NCBI RefSeq assembly: GCF_024868665.1
Contig: NC_079893.1
Span: 7,217,485 to 7,281,484 of the forward strand
Direction: 5' to 3'
Source: Triplophysa rosa
Lineage: Eukaryota > Chordata > Actinopteri > Cypriniformes > Nemacheilidae
DNA: 64,000 nt
Shown here: piece by piece, positions 1 through 12,425 of the stretch
Numbering within the stretch: position 1 is the stretch's first letter
How the letters are laid out: every line of letters starts with the position of its first letter
The notes under the pieces: model-generated
Told to the model about the DNA's origin: nothing
The model's database searches: none
Seen by the model: the letters and a program-made list of their open reading frames with translations, nothing else
Position numbers and translations under genes: made by a program

Positions 1-1427
1 TGTTAAAAGAGGTTGATTCATGGCAGTCTAACCTAACCAAGAACCTAATCATGTTTTGTGAACTTAACGTAGTGTGGATTTTATCCCACATTTGACCACT
101 GTGTTAGTGATCAGTGGTTATATGCCCTGCAGATTTAAAGGGCCGGCGAGCAGCCAATTTTTCTGGTCCAGAGTCACATTTTCTTCAGTGGAAATGTGTG
201 AAACAGGGCCAAATCAGAACTGGTGGAAAAGCATGATAGACTGTTTACCCAAGGGGTTATGTGAACTACTCTCCAATTAATTTATTAAGCACATCTAATA
301 AGATCCTTGTTGGCATATTTATATATGTATCATTTCTGCTTAAAACTGGCCCCCTAGAAATGCTCTACTTTGAGTGCTGGATGAAAAACTGTCTACAGCA
401 ATAATTTTAGTGTTATATCACCTTCAAGTATGTCTGTCAATCAATTCCCCCCATGTCATGACTGTAAGACCCTCAATCTGAGAAACAGGTCTTAATAAAT
501 TTCCTCTTGACCAAAGTGATGTTAACAAACAGCGAAACATTAAATTGAAAAAGCAATCCACTTCAGTACTAATAAAGGCACTATTTCCATTGAGCACAAA
601 CCCTTTTCCAATTATCCATCTCATGTGTATGTTCTGCTCAGTTCTGTCAAAGCGTCCAGGACTCAAAGCTCGCCCCCAACCCCTGCCGTGTGTCCCGCAG
701 GGCCATGCCGTATTTACCCAGGGACTGATTGAGCTAATATTGAAATGTAATTTAGCGAGAGCCAAGACCTGCGAGCGCGTCTATCACAAGACCCATTTAA
801 ACTAATGAAAGAGGAAGAAGGTTCCCTGCAGGAGGGGCTACATGATTCAAAGCGACACCGCTGACAGTCGGCAAACAGACAATAGGGGTGATGATGATTA
901 ATCTTCACAAATTAAAGTTGATCTGAAATAAATAAAAAGTGTCAGAGGGTGAGAGGAGATGAGATAATGAGGAAGGGGTGCAAAAGGTGAGACAGGCCCA
1001 TCTGCTTTGAGAAAAAAGAGGGAAGATGATTTTGCCCATGTCACTCCAGAGAAAACGTACAGACTGCAACACAGGTGTTGACGCATTGTTGATGCAAAAT
1101 ACATCATCTAAAGGTGAGTGATAGCAGTTTATTGTGTTTATTTAGTGTTGCTACTTCCTGTCATTAACTAAAGTATTTATGCAACATTTAAGGCAACCCA
1201 GAATTTAGAATTTTCCCACCTCCCACTTCAAAATAACACCTGGGACATCCAACTTGTGAACTCAGAGCAGATCGATCAACCCTGACCTCAGTGAGATACA
1301 TCATTGGACCATTCAAAATGGCGGCTAGTTCTGCTACCAGCGTGGAGCTACATGTGAAACGTAAAAAAATATATAGTTATTTTACAGCACAAACTGACAG
1401 CGTTTTCATGCTCTCAACCCACACTAA
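1..1427. other. non-coding, no feature recognised
   Basis: Short open frames overlap on both strands without codon bias or domains. No repeat of known type seen. Confidence 0.6.
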
Positions 1428-1577
1428 ATACCTTAAAAAAGTACCTCAGATTGGTACCATGCAGATAAGTTACCTATCGATACCAAATGTATACATATCT
1501 GTACCTAAATGGTACATATTTAGGATCTTTTTAAAGTGTACCATGACAGTGACCGCTTATGTACCATTTTCCTGAAA
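1428..1577. repeat. GTACC-rich dispersed repeat remnant
   Basis: Irregular recurrence of GGTACC/GTACCT every 12-30 bp (for example AGATTGGTACCATGCAG, CTGTACCTAAATGGTACAT), a pattern of a common fish interspersed repeat. A fainter piece lies at about 33408-33460. Confidence 0.45.
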
Positions 1578-1633
1578 GCGCACACATTCCTTCTCATAAT
1601 AATGAAAACATGGAGCAAATAGGACACATACAC

Positions 1634-2605
1634 CAGGGGTTCTCAACCTTTTTGACTCCCCCCACTGTATTCAACAATATTCAAAGGACCCCCTCCCGCT
1701 CACAAAAATCCAATAAAATATTTTAGTGCTTGGCATTAGCTGGAAAAATGTTTATTCATTTAAAAATGGACAAATAATAGGATCAAATCATTTTTAAAGC
1801 AAAATTAAAAACAAAAACTATGTTTTTCATTTTTCCTTATTTTTAAATGTATTTCTCATTTAGTCTCTTTTTCAAGTATAAGAGCGTACTCACATATATC
1901 CCGGTTGCTCTCAACTGTGCCCGAGCACGATTGTCCCCCCTCCCCACGCTCACATTGCTCTTAACCATCCACACCCAGGCACGCTTTCATCATTACAATG
2001 CGACTGCTTCGAAGTAAACATAAACAAAGCGATCCCTCTCAGCACAACGGAATCTATAGCAATGTTCAGTTTGGGGCTTATTAGAGGTGTTTAACTTCAT
2101 GCACGCACTACACGGACCGATCTGCTTAAATTATGTCATTGTCATAAGAGAGCGATATGAGAGTAAACGGCTCATTATGCTTTTAAATCACCCTTGCGTA
2201 CTTTATTATCATAAAGCCAATAGTTACACACGGTGTTGCATTATGTTTGACAAACCTAATATCTGGAGTAGTTTTGGCCGCGGCGACACATGCCTGCACG
2301 TGTAGTGTGCTGTGCATCACATGCTTTTTACGGTGACAGCTGAATCTCGGGGAGGAATTGACAGTCGCATAATTTACGTCATGCTTTCAGTTCCACGCTC
2401 CGGCGCAATTTGCGCTCATACTGCCCCTTTCCAAACCAAACCGCGCTCCAGCCCACTTCCAACTCTTCCTTCCACTCACACTAGTAAATCGAACCAGGCT
2501 TTAGGGGTTGGGACAATGTGAGTAGGCCCTTAGTCATCCTGAGGCCCCCTTGGAATTCAGCTGGATCCCCCTTGTGGGCCACGGCCCCCCTGTTGACAAC
2601 CACTG
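1634..2605. mobile_element. hAT (Charlie-like) element remnant
   Basis: Left end CAGGGGTTCTCAACC and right end GGTTGTCAACCACTG-like (complement CAGTGGTTGTCAAC) form imperfect inverted repeats typical of hAT elements. Inner borders are rich in CCCCC/GGCCCCC. I could not find an 8-bp target duplication, so the element is old or its ends belong to two copies. No transposase frame. Confidence 0.6.
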
Positions 2606-2817
2606 AACACCATGCTAAAAGACAAGAACTGGTTAGTTTTGACATAAAACAAAGTCTCAGTCAGAGTTTTAGTTTTATTGCAACATTCAAACAATAATTA
2701 CGTTTTGGTGCTCCTTAATTTGGCGTGATGTGTGATCGATGAACACACTGACGTCAGAAGTGGGACATTTCAACTCTGATACTCCCATCTCCATGTGCCA
2801 AATGCCATTATAAAGCC

Positions 2818-3152
2818 TTAAAACAGTAGTTCACTCTACGAAATGAAAAATCTATTTGAGCCACTCCATAGAATATTGAACATATGTATTGAATAATGAC
2901 TTTAATTTAGGTCTGTTCCATACACAAGGCTATTAAGTGGCTTCAAAAAGCTTGGAATATAGTCCATGAGTCACATGGGCTATTTGTATGATAGTTTGAT
3001 AGTACATTTGTGTCCATTTTGAAGCTTGAAAGTTTGAGACTCCATTTATTGTAATTGCACAAGTCTTCAAGATTACTCCTCTAGATATTAAAGAAAAAAG
3101 AAAGTTGTACAGATTTGGAATGACATGACGGCAAGTAGATCATAAACTTTAA
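2818..3152. mobile_element. divergent Angel-like MITE
   Basis: CTTAAAACAGTAGTTCACTC and, near the right, GAAAGTTGTACAGATTTGGAATGACATGACGG-type sequence (two matching blocks), bounded by TTAA at both sides. Much more diverged than the other copies. Confidence 0.45.
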
Positions 3153-3276
3153 ATACATTTTTATTTTGGAAAAGATTTGTAGCAGGCTTAAGTTAAGCAC
3201 TTATGTTCTCAAATGTATGTTTTTTGCACGAGTGTGGTTATTTTTAAATTGTTAGTATTTTTTGTTGTTACGCCAA

Positions 3277-3507
3277 AAGTGATAGTTCACCCCGCCTCTT
3301 GTCATTTCAAACCCGAATGAGTTTCTTTCTTCTGCAGAACACAACATAAGGTATTTTGAAGAATGTTGGTAACTGAACAACGGCGATACCAATTGATTTG
3401 CACTAGTTTTGTGTCTGTACAGTCAATGTAAATGGATACCACCGTTGTTTGGTTACCAAAAGTCTTCAAAATATCTATTTACATTTTTGGGTGAACTATT
3501 TCTTTAA
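3277..3507. mobile_element. Angel-like (Kolobok-type) MITE
   Basis: Inverted-repeat MITE: GATAGTTCACCCC at the left and GGGTGAACTATTTCTTTAA at the right, with inner TTTCTTCTGCAGAACAC and TTCAAAATATC blocks shared by all copies in the window. Right TTAA at 3504-3507. Confidence 0.75.
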
Positions 3508-6170
3508 GGAATGTTAAGGAGTCAAGAGAAGTTAAAGTTTACTGCAGCATCCGGCCATAACTCTGTTAAACTCTAAAAAGCCACATCAAAAATGAACCGT
3601 GTGCGTCTGCATCTCCTGCAGCTAGCGGCATTGTAGGAATATGACAACTGTGCGGGTGGGCCTACTCGAATCGAATGAAATGAAAAGCTATCATATTAAA
3701 GCCGAGCTCTAGCTGTTCTAGTCGAGAGGGATTGTTCTCTGCATCTCTTATCCAGCTGTTTAGTTTATTTTTTGACCTTGCAAAGACCCTGCGGTTTCTC
3801 CCATACTAAAAAGGAGACAAAGTAATCTGCAGAGATGGAGAGAAAGAGCTAGTTTATTTAAGTCTGTATAGAGGTTTATGGAGTGCCATGCAGTCATTGT
3901 GTGACAGAAAATGCTAGTTCGCATGGCAGCCCTTCGGCTGAGATGGGGGCAGCTATTGAGGGGTCCGAACAGACAGAAATTATTGCTTATGATAGACTGA
4001 TGTTTTCCTCTCCATTCCATCATTGGCATAATCCTCTCTCTCCCCCCATCCCGGTTTTCTACCAAAGCCCAAAGGAGCCGAATTTACAGTGGGCTTAAAA
4101 GCAGCCCACCCTCTCTGAACATTCCGCTTTAAAAGGCTAAAAGCCATTAGCGATACGGCACCCTGCTTTATGCAATGAGCCGATTCGATTCCACTTTGTT
4201 TCCCGCTCTATTTTAACTTTTCACACTTCTGGCTTGAAGGACGAAACGGGCAGTAGCGGGGCTTCTCATTAGAGCAATATGTGTGACACCTTTTACAGTT
4301 GTCAATTCTGAGGGGAAGGAGCCGGTTTCTGATTGGCCCCTGGCGGATGACAAGTCACGTCAATGCAAAACAGCGCTCTGATTGGTCCCGGCCTGCGGTG
4401 CAAGGCACTCGCAGATCTGCGTCGACTTTTCCCCTGCAAGAGGAGCTAGAAAAATAAATAAAAAATGAGATGCAGTCAGAAGAGAGGAGTTTTGTAAGCC
4501 CCACGGACTGAGATGAGAGATATAAAGCGACTGGATTTGTTATTGGCTGTGAACACAATAGCGGCTGTATTGACATGTTTCCAATTCCATTTGTTTTGTG
4601 CATGTCTGAATCGAGGACTGCAGAGAATGCTGTTATTTCAGAAATTGGGTCATTCTATAAAACGGGTGCCTTTTCCAGCTTGATAAGATAATTCTGAAAG
4701 CTAAATTTTACGGCTTTCAAGTTGCTCGGATAGTTGAGCCAAGGATCACACATCAAATTTGTCATGAGTAAATGCACAAGATACCATCATTAGCATGGAA
4801 GCACTATAGCGTCCCAGCGGACAAAATCGTCAGCCTGGTGACAAACACCAAATTAGCACGAATTCAAATTTACATTCTGCAAAACGCAGCAGTCCCAAAA
4901 CACAAACCATGGCCAAATTAAATTCCCACCAAAAAACAGTGTTCCAGTGATACTTCCTCCATGCTACATTTAGTACCAAACGGTTTCCGTAATCACCACG
5001 AAATTGCTCCTATCCTCCGAAGGTATACAACCATTCACAACACAGGATTCCTCCGAGCACAAAACGTCTCATGATTATTTCTGCTCAAAACTATATAATA
5101 CTGACAATAATGACATGGAGTCAAGCCGAGAGTTATGTATTGCTTGACTGCTGCTTCAAAAGCATTTTCAACCATTTTTAAAAATAAGAAAAACGCTCTC
5201 GCCTCCGACGACTTTTCTGGAGTTGAGAGAGGCAGGAGAGGAGAGACAGAAGATGAACTCAAGGTGAGAAACTAGAGGAGAATTGTCATGGGAGCGTAAG
5301 ATTATCTGAAGGATGAGAGAGACATGCTGTAACAGGCATTTAAAGTAGATATTTGTTCAGAAGGAGACACAGAAAGGAAAACAGTGCCCTTGAGAAAAAG
5401 AAAACGAGAGATGGGCGGGGGAAGGAGGGAGGGGAGACGGGGGGAGAAAAGGAAAGGGACGCGGGTCGTGAGGGATCAGGGTAAATTGGAGGGGTTGGAA
5501 AAACAAGTGTCATGGGTTCAAGACCCTCTGCGGTTAAGAGTGAAGGCTACGAAACAATGTGGGTGGGAGGAGTGTTGAACGCGACACTCTCGCCACAAAA
5601 ACAACAAAATGCTGCTGGATGCATCACTTTTAACATTTTTATAACCAACACACAACATAAATGAGTAAACATATTTGAATGAAGAGTGCCCCTACATAGA
5701 ACTATAGTAATTTACAGTTTTTTTTTATTCGCTTTGGTACTATTTTCACAAGCAGCTGTTAATTTTTCTAAACTCTTAGTACTAATATCACAACAGATTG
5801 TCAAGTGCACTCTTTTCAAACATTTCAGCATATTTTCACTTGTCTTCGTACAATACACACAATCACAAAGCATACTTTTCACTACACAAAATAAGTGCTT
5901 CACCTATATTAATGTTTCATTCACAGTAACTACCTTTCAAAAGGCTTACTGTCTAACTTTTCATTTGCATGTCTTCTCATTCAGTTTTCTCATTTGTCTA
6001 TTATTTGATCTAATTTATCTTTATGGTTAACCACTGAACCTTGGTAAACCTATAGTATTTAACATTAGTATGTGATATAGAGAATTTGGATTCTGAGAGT
6101 TACGCAATTGTGCATTTGTACAGGTATCTAAATTCCTTAAATATACTGTAGAATATGCTTTACCATTACA
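3508..6170. other. unique-looking non-coding DNA
   Basis: No gene recognised. A purine-rich stretch lies at 5370-5470 (GGGGGAAGGAGGGAGGGGAG), and the segment about 4100-4600 is more GC-rich, with two ATTGG (inverted CCAAT) boxes at 4330-4390. Confidence 0.5.
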
Positions 6171-6728
6171 GGAAGAGATGAAGGAAGAGATGACAGAAAG
6201 AAAGAAAGAAAGAAAGAAAGAAGGAAGGAAGGAAGGAAGGAAGGAAGGAAGGAAGAAAGATGTAATGAAAGAAAGACAGAAGTAATGAAAGAAAGACAGA
6301 AGTAATAAAAGAAGAGGAGGAGGAGGAGGATGAGGAGATAAGGAAGGAAGAAGAAGGAGGAGGAGGAAGGAAGGAAGGAAGGAAGGAAGGAAGGAAGAAG
6401 GAGGAGGAGGAGGAAGGAAGGAAGGAAGAAGGATGAAGGAAGGAAGGAAGGAAGAATGAAAGAAAGAAGTAATGAAAGAAAGAAAGAAGTAATGAAAGAA
6501 AAAAGTAATGAAAGAAGAGGAGGAGGAGGAGGAGGAGGAGGAGGAGGAGGAGGAAAGGAAGGAAAGGAAGGAAGAAGAAGGAAGGAAGGAAGGAAGGAAG
6601 GAAGAAGGAGGAGGAGGAGGAAGGAAGGAAGGAAGAAGGAGGAGGAGGAGGAGGAAGGAAGAAGGAGGAGGAGGAAGGAAGAAGGAGGAGGAGGAGGAGG
6701 AGGAGGAGGAGGAAGGAAGGAAGGATGA

Positions 6729-6770
<42 letters not shown>

Positions 6771-6792
6771 GAAAGAAAGAAAGAAAGAAAGA
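6171..6792 (+). repeat. 622-bp polypurine tract (GAAA)n/(GGAA)n/(GGA)n
   Basis: Almost only A and G on the plus strand, in blocks of GAAA, GGAA and GGA, with a few ATG/GTAATG interruptions that themselves repeat. The long frames through it (poly-S/F/L/P or poly-E/K/R/G) are products of the repeat, not genes. Confidence 0.95.
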
Positions 6793-7289
6793 TCTTTCAC
6801 TTACTACCAACCCTTTCACCCACGCTTTCTTTAACATCTCAGAAACTCTTTCACCCTCCATCTCTCTCTCTTATACTCTCTATAGACCACACTTTCACCT
6901 CCTATGGACGAGTAATCAGAAAGCCGTTCTATTAAGAGGCATTCTTGTCAAGCAGGTGTCAAAAGGTCAACCCTGACAAGAGAGAAGGGTGGATTGCTCT
7001 CCATCACACACACACACACTCACTCACTCAAGCTTCTGCTGTAATTTCTATCATCTGCTGCAGGATTAGAGGCCGTTATGTAAGAATGATATTCTGATAG
7101 CCTGAGCGCATTGCATACTGATCCATTCTAAATGCTCACCAAAACCATTCCTCTGTTTTACTGCTGTGAATCGTAGAAGCGAGGAGAGATTGTGGACTGG
7201 GCCAACGGGCCTCTGATCAGCAGGGTCCTCGAGCTGAGAGACCCACAATGGGCCCCCTGTCAAGGCACTGTAAAATTGATACAATTGCA
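6793..7289. other. non-coding, no gene
   Basis: Only a short CACT-type simple run at about 7003-7030. Confidence 0.6.
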
Positions 7290-7395
7290 TAAATGCGCTT
7301 GGAAGATGCTTTTATCCAAAGCGACTTAAAGTGCATTCATGTTACAGTTTTTCTCTAGGAACTGAACCCAAAACGTCTTGCTGTGCAGTTATGAA
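7290..7395 (-). repeat. SINE fragment (minus strand)
   Basis: Tail AAATGCGCTTGGAAGATGCT, then TTTATCCAAAGCGACTTA, with a decayed B box (GAACTGAACCC). Confidence 0.6.
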
Positions 7396-7410
7396 ACTAT
7401 GTATAATTGT

Positions 7411-7940
7411 CAGTGTTTCCCATTCATTAATTAGACTATGGGGCCCCGCCCAAGTCTAATTTGTTCAGCCATAGTTTCAAAACGAACCAAAAAATGTTTT
7501 ATATTCTCATAACAACATATTTTTGTTGTTTCCCACATTTATTTATTTGTTGCAGCCTGCCACTCTATCCACATCAGTTTAAAGACACCTCTGGTGCTGC
7601 TTGGTTTCTGTGTAAATTAAATTAAAGAGTTATCAGGATTAAACTGTTTTCAACATTTTCATCATTTATATTTTATAATTTATTTCATCTACATACATTT
7701 AGAATTACATCAATCTCATTACGTTGTGCAATTGTTTTGTATACATTTGTCACATTTGTGACAAACTCTGGGAAGTAAATTATCACTTGTACCCTTATCT
7801 GCAATCCTATTATTTTATTTATTTATAATTCGATGCCAGGTCAGGGTTACACAAATTTTCTGTCATGTCTGTGGACCCCCTGAAGTAGCCTTGGCCACCC
7901 CCCTGGTCACCCCATATATAAAACTCTAGCTCCGCCACTG
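7411..7940. mobile_element. hAT remnant(s)
   Basis: The left border CAGTGTTTCCCATTC and right border CTAGCTCCGCCACTG are both familiar fish hAT termini, but of different subtypes and without matching target duplications. Probably two abutting, truncated copies. Confidence 0.5.
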
Positions 7941-8495
7941 AACAAAACTAGGCCTAATGCAAACACGAGTCACAAAGTGATGGCGTCACAGATATGCTAA
8001 TTAGTGTGTGACGTGTTATACTTAAATGTCATTAAGAACTAATGGCATCTGTTGTTCTGTTCCGTTTACCCCAAGGGGGGGGTGGGGGGATAGTATCGCT
8101 GCGCTCCCTGCTCTTATGCATGCTGGCTGCATGGATGGGCAGGGAGTTTTTGCCCAGAACAGAACCATACCGCCAATCTATACTGTATGCTAATTGTCAA
8201 TCATTTTTGACGGTTGTGAACCTGACAGAATTCATGTCTCAGTATTTTGGGGATGAATGGCCATATATGATATATACAGTATATATACAATATATATATA
8301 TATATATAGTAAATGTATTTTCTATACATTGGAATAAATGCTTGCTTGTAACTCAAAGCCTTGTGTAAGATGTCACAATCACCTTTATTCAAACAGTTTA
8401 TGATTCAAATAAACTGTGAATGCAGTTGTTTCCTCACTGCTTAGAAATTTACAGCTGCATATATCATATAAACAAAATTATCTAGAAAAATAGGT
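7941..8495. other. non-coding, no gene
   Basis: A G-run (about 8076-8090) and the (TA)n run at 8270-8310. Frames here are not gene-like. Confidence 0.6.
8270..8310 (+). repeat. (TA)n run
   Basis: AT-only alternating sequence with short CAG/CA interruptions. Confidence 0.8.
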
Positions 8496-8503
8496 GATAC
8501 AAT

Positions 8504-9479
8504 CAGGGGCGTGTTTACCATTTTGTGGACCCTAAGCAAAGTCAAGACCTGAGGCCCCCCACAGATTGCCTAACATTTTTGTTTGAATTGCACAGCAGTA
8601 TTGAGTACATGGAATTAATGAGACATACTGTATATACATACAGGGGCGGATTAAGGTGGTCAGGTGCCCCAGGCTGCTCTTTGGGTGAGGCCCCCCTTAG
8701 GTGGCTTTCAGGTGCCTTTCACGCTTGCAGTTTAGTTTGGAACGGAGCACGGTTTGCATGAAAAGCCGCTAATGTAAAAGCTGTCACGCAAACCAGGGTA
8801 CCAAACCCTGCGCATGGGCTTTAGCCGATTACAATGTATTCATTAAAACACATGTAGAAAGAAATTAAAGCGTTGGTAATTTACCTTGGATTTGAGCAAG
8901 AGTGAGCCTGCATTGTTTTGCATTTTTTTGTTATATTTCTTATGGGCCAATGAGGGTCTATTTTTTATTCGCGCTGAAGTAAATTCAAAATAAATAATCC
9001 AATCAGAGGCCCCTAAACAGGTGGGGCCCCTAGGCAAGCCTGTGCGTTAATCTGCGCTTGTATACATATAAATATAAACTGGATTTACTTTATGTTGAAC
9101 CACATAACAGCACAAAATTCTCTACAGTTTGTTATAAGAATAAACCTTCTTGGTTTTGGGATGAAAAAATGTCCTTTGTTTTATTCAGAATAATACAGAA
9201 TGCTTTTAGCTACAGTATAAGAATGTAAAAGCACGATTCTTCTTTTCATGCTTCTTTTCATAGCATTGTTTTGCTGTATTCGTAAAATTAGTATTAGATT
9301 TCTTTTCTTCTGCTTTCTTTCGTTTTTGAGCATCGCTTTGATACGTGTGCTTCATTGCGTATATCTGAGTGTCTAAATCAAGCGTCAAATGATTTTACCG
9401 CTTGTAGCCACTAGGGGTCCCCAAGCTTGCGCGGCCCTACGCACTTGTGTGGTTTGCGTGGTGGTTAACAACGCTACTG
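8504..9479. mobile_element. hAT element (outer) carrying a second hAT element
   Basis: Starts CAGGGGCGTGTTTACC and ends GGTTAACAACGCTACTG, imperfect inverted repeats, with perfect 8-bp target duplications GATACAAT at 8496-8503 and 9480-9487. Without its 420-bp insert (and the insert's 8-bp duplication) the element is about 550 bp. No transposase frame, so non-autonomous. Confidence 0.87.
8641..9060. mobile_element. hAT MITE (inner, nested)
   Basis: 420 bp. Starts CAGGGGCGGATTAAGG and ends with the complement of CAAGCGCAGATTAACG (12 of 16 terminal bases match). Perfect 8-bp duplications TATACATA lie at 8633-8640 and 9061-9068. It is inserted within the element at 8504-9479, so it is the younger of the two. 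Confidence 0.88.
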
Positions 9480-9487
9480 GATACAAT

Positions 9488-9968
9488 GGGTCTACCTCTG
9501 AGAATGTGTGAGACTATGTAAACTTTATCAGATGTATCAGAAAAATTAGTATACTAAATTATAGTATACATATTTTAAAAGCACGAGAAACATATTATGC
9601 ATGATGTTAATGTATGTATTTCACGTTACAGATTCTTTCCACTCAGTTACACACACCGATAAATGTTGTCTCTCACAAAATAAAACGCTACTATAGATGT
9701 AGTCAATGCAATAATCTATGAAGATTTTTTGCTAATATTTATTGAACGTTGTTGCAAATAGAGTCGCAGGTGCTTGTCTGTCCTGCCGCATAAACCCATT
9801 TAAACATTCAGAACAAGTATTGAGAGCTCTGCGAACCACATGACTATTCAAATAGCATGTTTACCTTGATGTTAATGAAAGCTGGCGCGGACTAACAGCA
9901 ACTTTATGAGGGGCATTCCAAAACACGTAGCATAGCTTAATGAGCTAAAAAAGTAGGACATATAACAC
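9488..9968. other. AT-rich non-coding DNA
   Basis: Nothing recognised. Confidence 0.6.
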
Positions 9969-10352
9969 GAAGGGGCGGATTACCATCCCGTACAGGGTTT
10001 AGGACTAGTCCAAACTGAAAACAGATGGCATTCAAATATCCTAATATATATATCAGTGCCATTGTTTTATATCAAAATGCACACAAGTTATGTTTTTTGG
10101 AATGAGTTAAATGGCACATTAGCGTGTTTAATGGGAGGAGGATGGTCGCACACTGGCTGAGAAGGTAAGCATGGCACCATGACAAATGTAGACATACCAA
10201 AGTAGAACTATAGCAAATAAAAATCATACATAAGTCTGTTAAAAATCATATGCCACAAATGCAATAGGAAAGTGTTATTGATAAAAGTATAACAAATTTA
10301 TTTTTAAAGCCCTGACGGCCACCGCAGAGCCCCGCAGGACCATAATCCACCC
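9969..10352. mobile_element. hAT-like remnant
   Basis: AAGGGGCGGATTACCA at the left and the complement of CAAGGGTGGATTATGG at the right form imperfect inverted ends about 380 bp apart. No target duplication was recognised. Confidence 0.4.
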
Positions 10353-10509
10353 TTGCTCATTTGTGCCCTCAGTAAAGCTCTGTCTACATACATATCTTCG
10401 CTATTACGGCTACTTGTTTTGTTCAGAAGTGTTTTGTAATCTTTTCTCTTTCAGCGTGTTGTTCATATGTAGGAGGAAAAAGGAATAAGATGAATTCCTT
10501 TTTTCGCAC

Positions 10510-10540
<31 letters not shown>

Positions 10541-12261
10541 GAGAACGCAAAGGCCCTCCGGTGCAACTTTTGAATAGCTGTGTTCTAAATCAAACAAGAA
10601 ATCGCAGCCTCTGTGGTCCATGCTCCGACGCCTTCACTGAGAACCCATAGATTATACGCTATTGGCATGAATGCTTGTGCCAAAACCACTCTATTGGCAT
10701 AATCAAGCAATACTATAGCCTAAATCTTAGCGGGCCTAGGGCCCAGTGGACTGATCTATTTTACATTGGCAGCGAACATACAAACATCAATATAAAAGCC
10801 CCGAATATGAATGACCTGCTGATTCCGACGTCTCTGGTGTCATTGCAAAGCTGCTCTCATTAATTCATACTCAATACAGCTGTGTCAAGTTTACTGACGC
10901 TAAACTCTCGTTAAACGGTTGATAAATGTCAGCATTGTAAAATCGAGAAATAGTTCTGAATGGAAAATCAATCAAAGATCCATAACGTTATGGAAGAATA
11001 TCGGTTAACGCAAGGACGGGAACCAGTTGTGGGGATGATATCTGGCTGTAATGGTTATAAAATAGCTGTCGGACGTAGGTCAAACAGTTTAACATCACAA
11101 TGAAATTAGCGTCGTCTTTACAATGCATGAATTATTGAAGACGGCAAAAAATGCAAGGCCGCGCAGGTTGCCAATAAGCTGTGCGAGCAAATGCAGCCTT
11201 CAGGAAGAAAGATCTAATTGTGTCAGCCATCGATAAACCGAGGACGGTGGGGACGCAAAAACAAAAGCCTCCATATTAAATGTCATTATTTTACTGGCTT
11301 TCCACAATCTTTTGGCAAAACCTGAAAGCAGTTGCGTGTACCGTACTTGGAAGCAGACCTCCGATGACGTGTGCTCACGAGGACCTCCGTGGACTGGAGA
11401 CAGGTGGAGTTGGATGGACAAAAGAGTCCTCGGCCCTTCAGGGGCATGAGGGATTAGCCTGAGAGGCCTTCGTCTGAAGGGGGAACTGTTAGGGTGAAAG
11501 ACTATGTTAATGTGAGAGGTTAAATTCACGGTTGATGACAAAAAGCACTTGACTTTTGAACCCCACGACGGTTTGGCCCTCACGCTCTGCCGCAATTCAC
11601 TATTCATTGGTCGTAGCTCTCTTGTCTGTCAAAAGTTCTGCTCTGTGAGATTGGGTGGATTAATCGCATGCAGATTAGTCTTAATTAACATTTAAATGCT
11701 TGTAAGAATGTCCTGTTTTAGGCAAGATTGGAGAGGCCTGGTTTATGCTAATGTGGAGTGTTGAGAGAGTCTAGGACCTTTGGCTTTGAGAAGGGATTAG
11801 CAGACACCTGATTATGACCAATGAAAGGTCAAGTGGAGCTTTGATGAATGGCGGGCATTCGTATGCATTTATATTCTCAACCCTAGTTGAAAGTTTCGCT
11901 CAAGTTTATGGAAAACTTGCCAGGGAACACGCTAACTTAATGCTGACTAGCAAACTCAAACTGTTCTAGCAAAGTTATATGGACATCTGCTTACGGACAT
12001 CCACATACAAAGATACATGTTTTAATCCACACACATCAGCAAAGTGTAAACGCGTATTTTTTCTAGTTTCTATATTAAAAGTGTTCACATGGGATGCTGA
12101 AACAGCGCATAGTGGCAGCCCGCAGAAAAGTGATAGCTTTATCGTTGATGTTATTTTGTTGTGCTAATGCACTGATGATGCAACATATTGACAGTTTTTT
12201 GCATGGCAACTTAATTTCATAATAAAAGGTTATGCATTTAATATATATTATTAATATTTCC
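10353..12261. other. unique-looking non-coding DNA, possible conserved element
   Basis: Apart from the CA run at 10511-10540, no repeat. 11630-11880 has clustered homeodomain-type words (GGATTAATC, CAGATTAG, TTAATTAA, ATGCTAAT). The 135-residue minus-strand frame at 11200-11607 shows no domain and no codon bias. Confidence 0.4.
10511..10540 (+). repeat. (CA)n microsatellite
   Basis: About 30 bp of CA. Confidence 0.9.
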
Positions 12262-12425
12262 CCTACTATAGTAGTCAATGATGTCCCAAAAATGTCAGTT
12301 GCTAACATTTTTCCAAATATCTTTCTTTGTGTTTAAGAGAACAAAGAAATATATGCCGGTTTGGAACAACTTGGGGGAGGTAATTCATGATAAAATTTTC
12401 ATTTTTGGATGGAGTATTCCTTTAA
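12262..12425. mobile_element. Angel-like MITE, left-truncated
   Basis: Only the right half is present: GTCAGTTGCTAACATTTTTC, TTTGGAACAACTTGGGGGAG and ATTTTTGGATGGAG...TTTAAC. The same right half recurs at 35671-35878 and 40300-40571. Confidence 0.65.

Noticed and set aside
1634..2605. Target duplication around the hAT-like element
   Set aside because: The 8 bases on each side (acatacac and aacaccat) do not match, so the borders are kept but no duplication is claimed.
6027..6861. Long frames of 230-257 residues across the polypurine tract
   Set aside because: Their composition is only poly-S/F/L/P from the simple repeat, and several frames are open at once.
11200..11607. 135-residue minus-strand frame
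   Set aside because: No domain, no codon bias, and other frames are open across it. More likely non-coding unique DNA.
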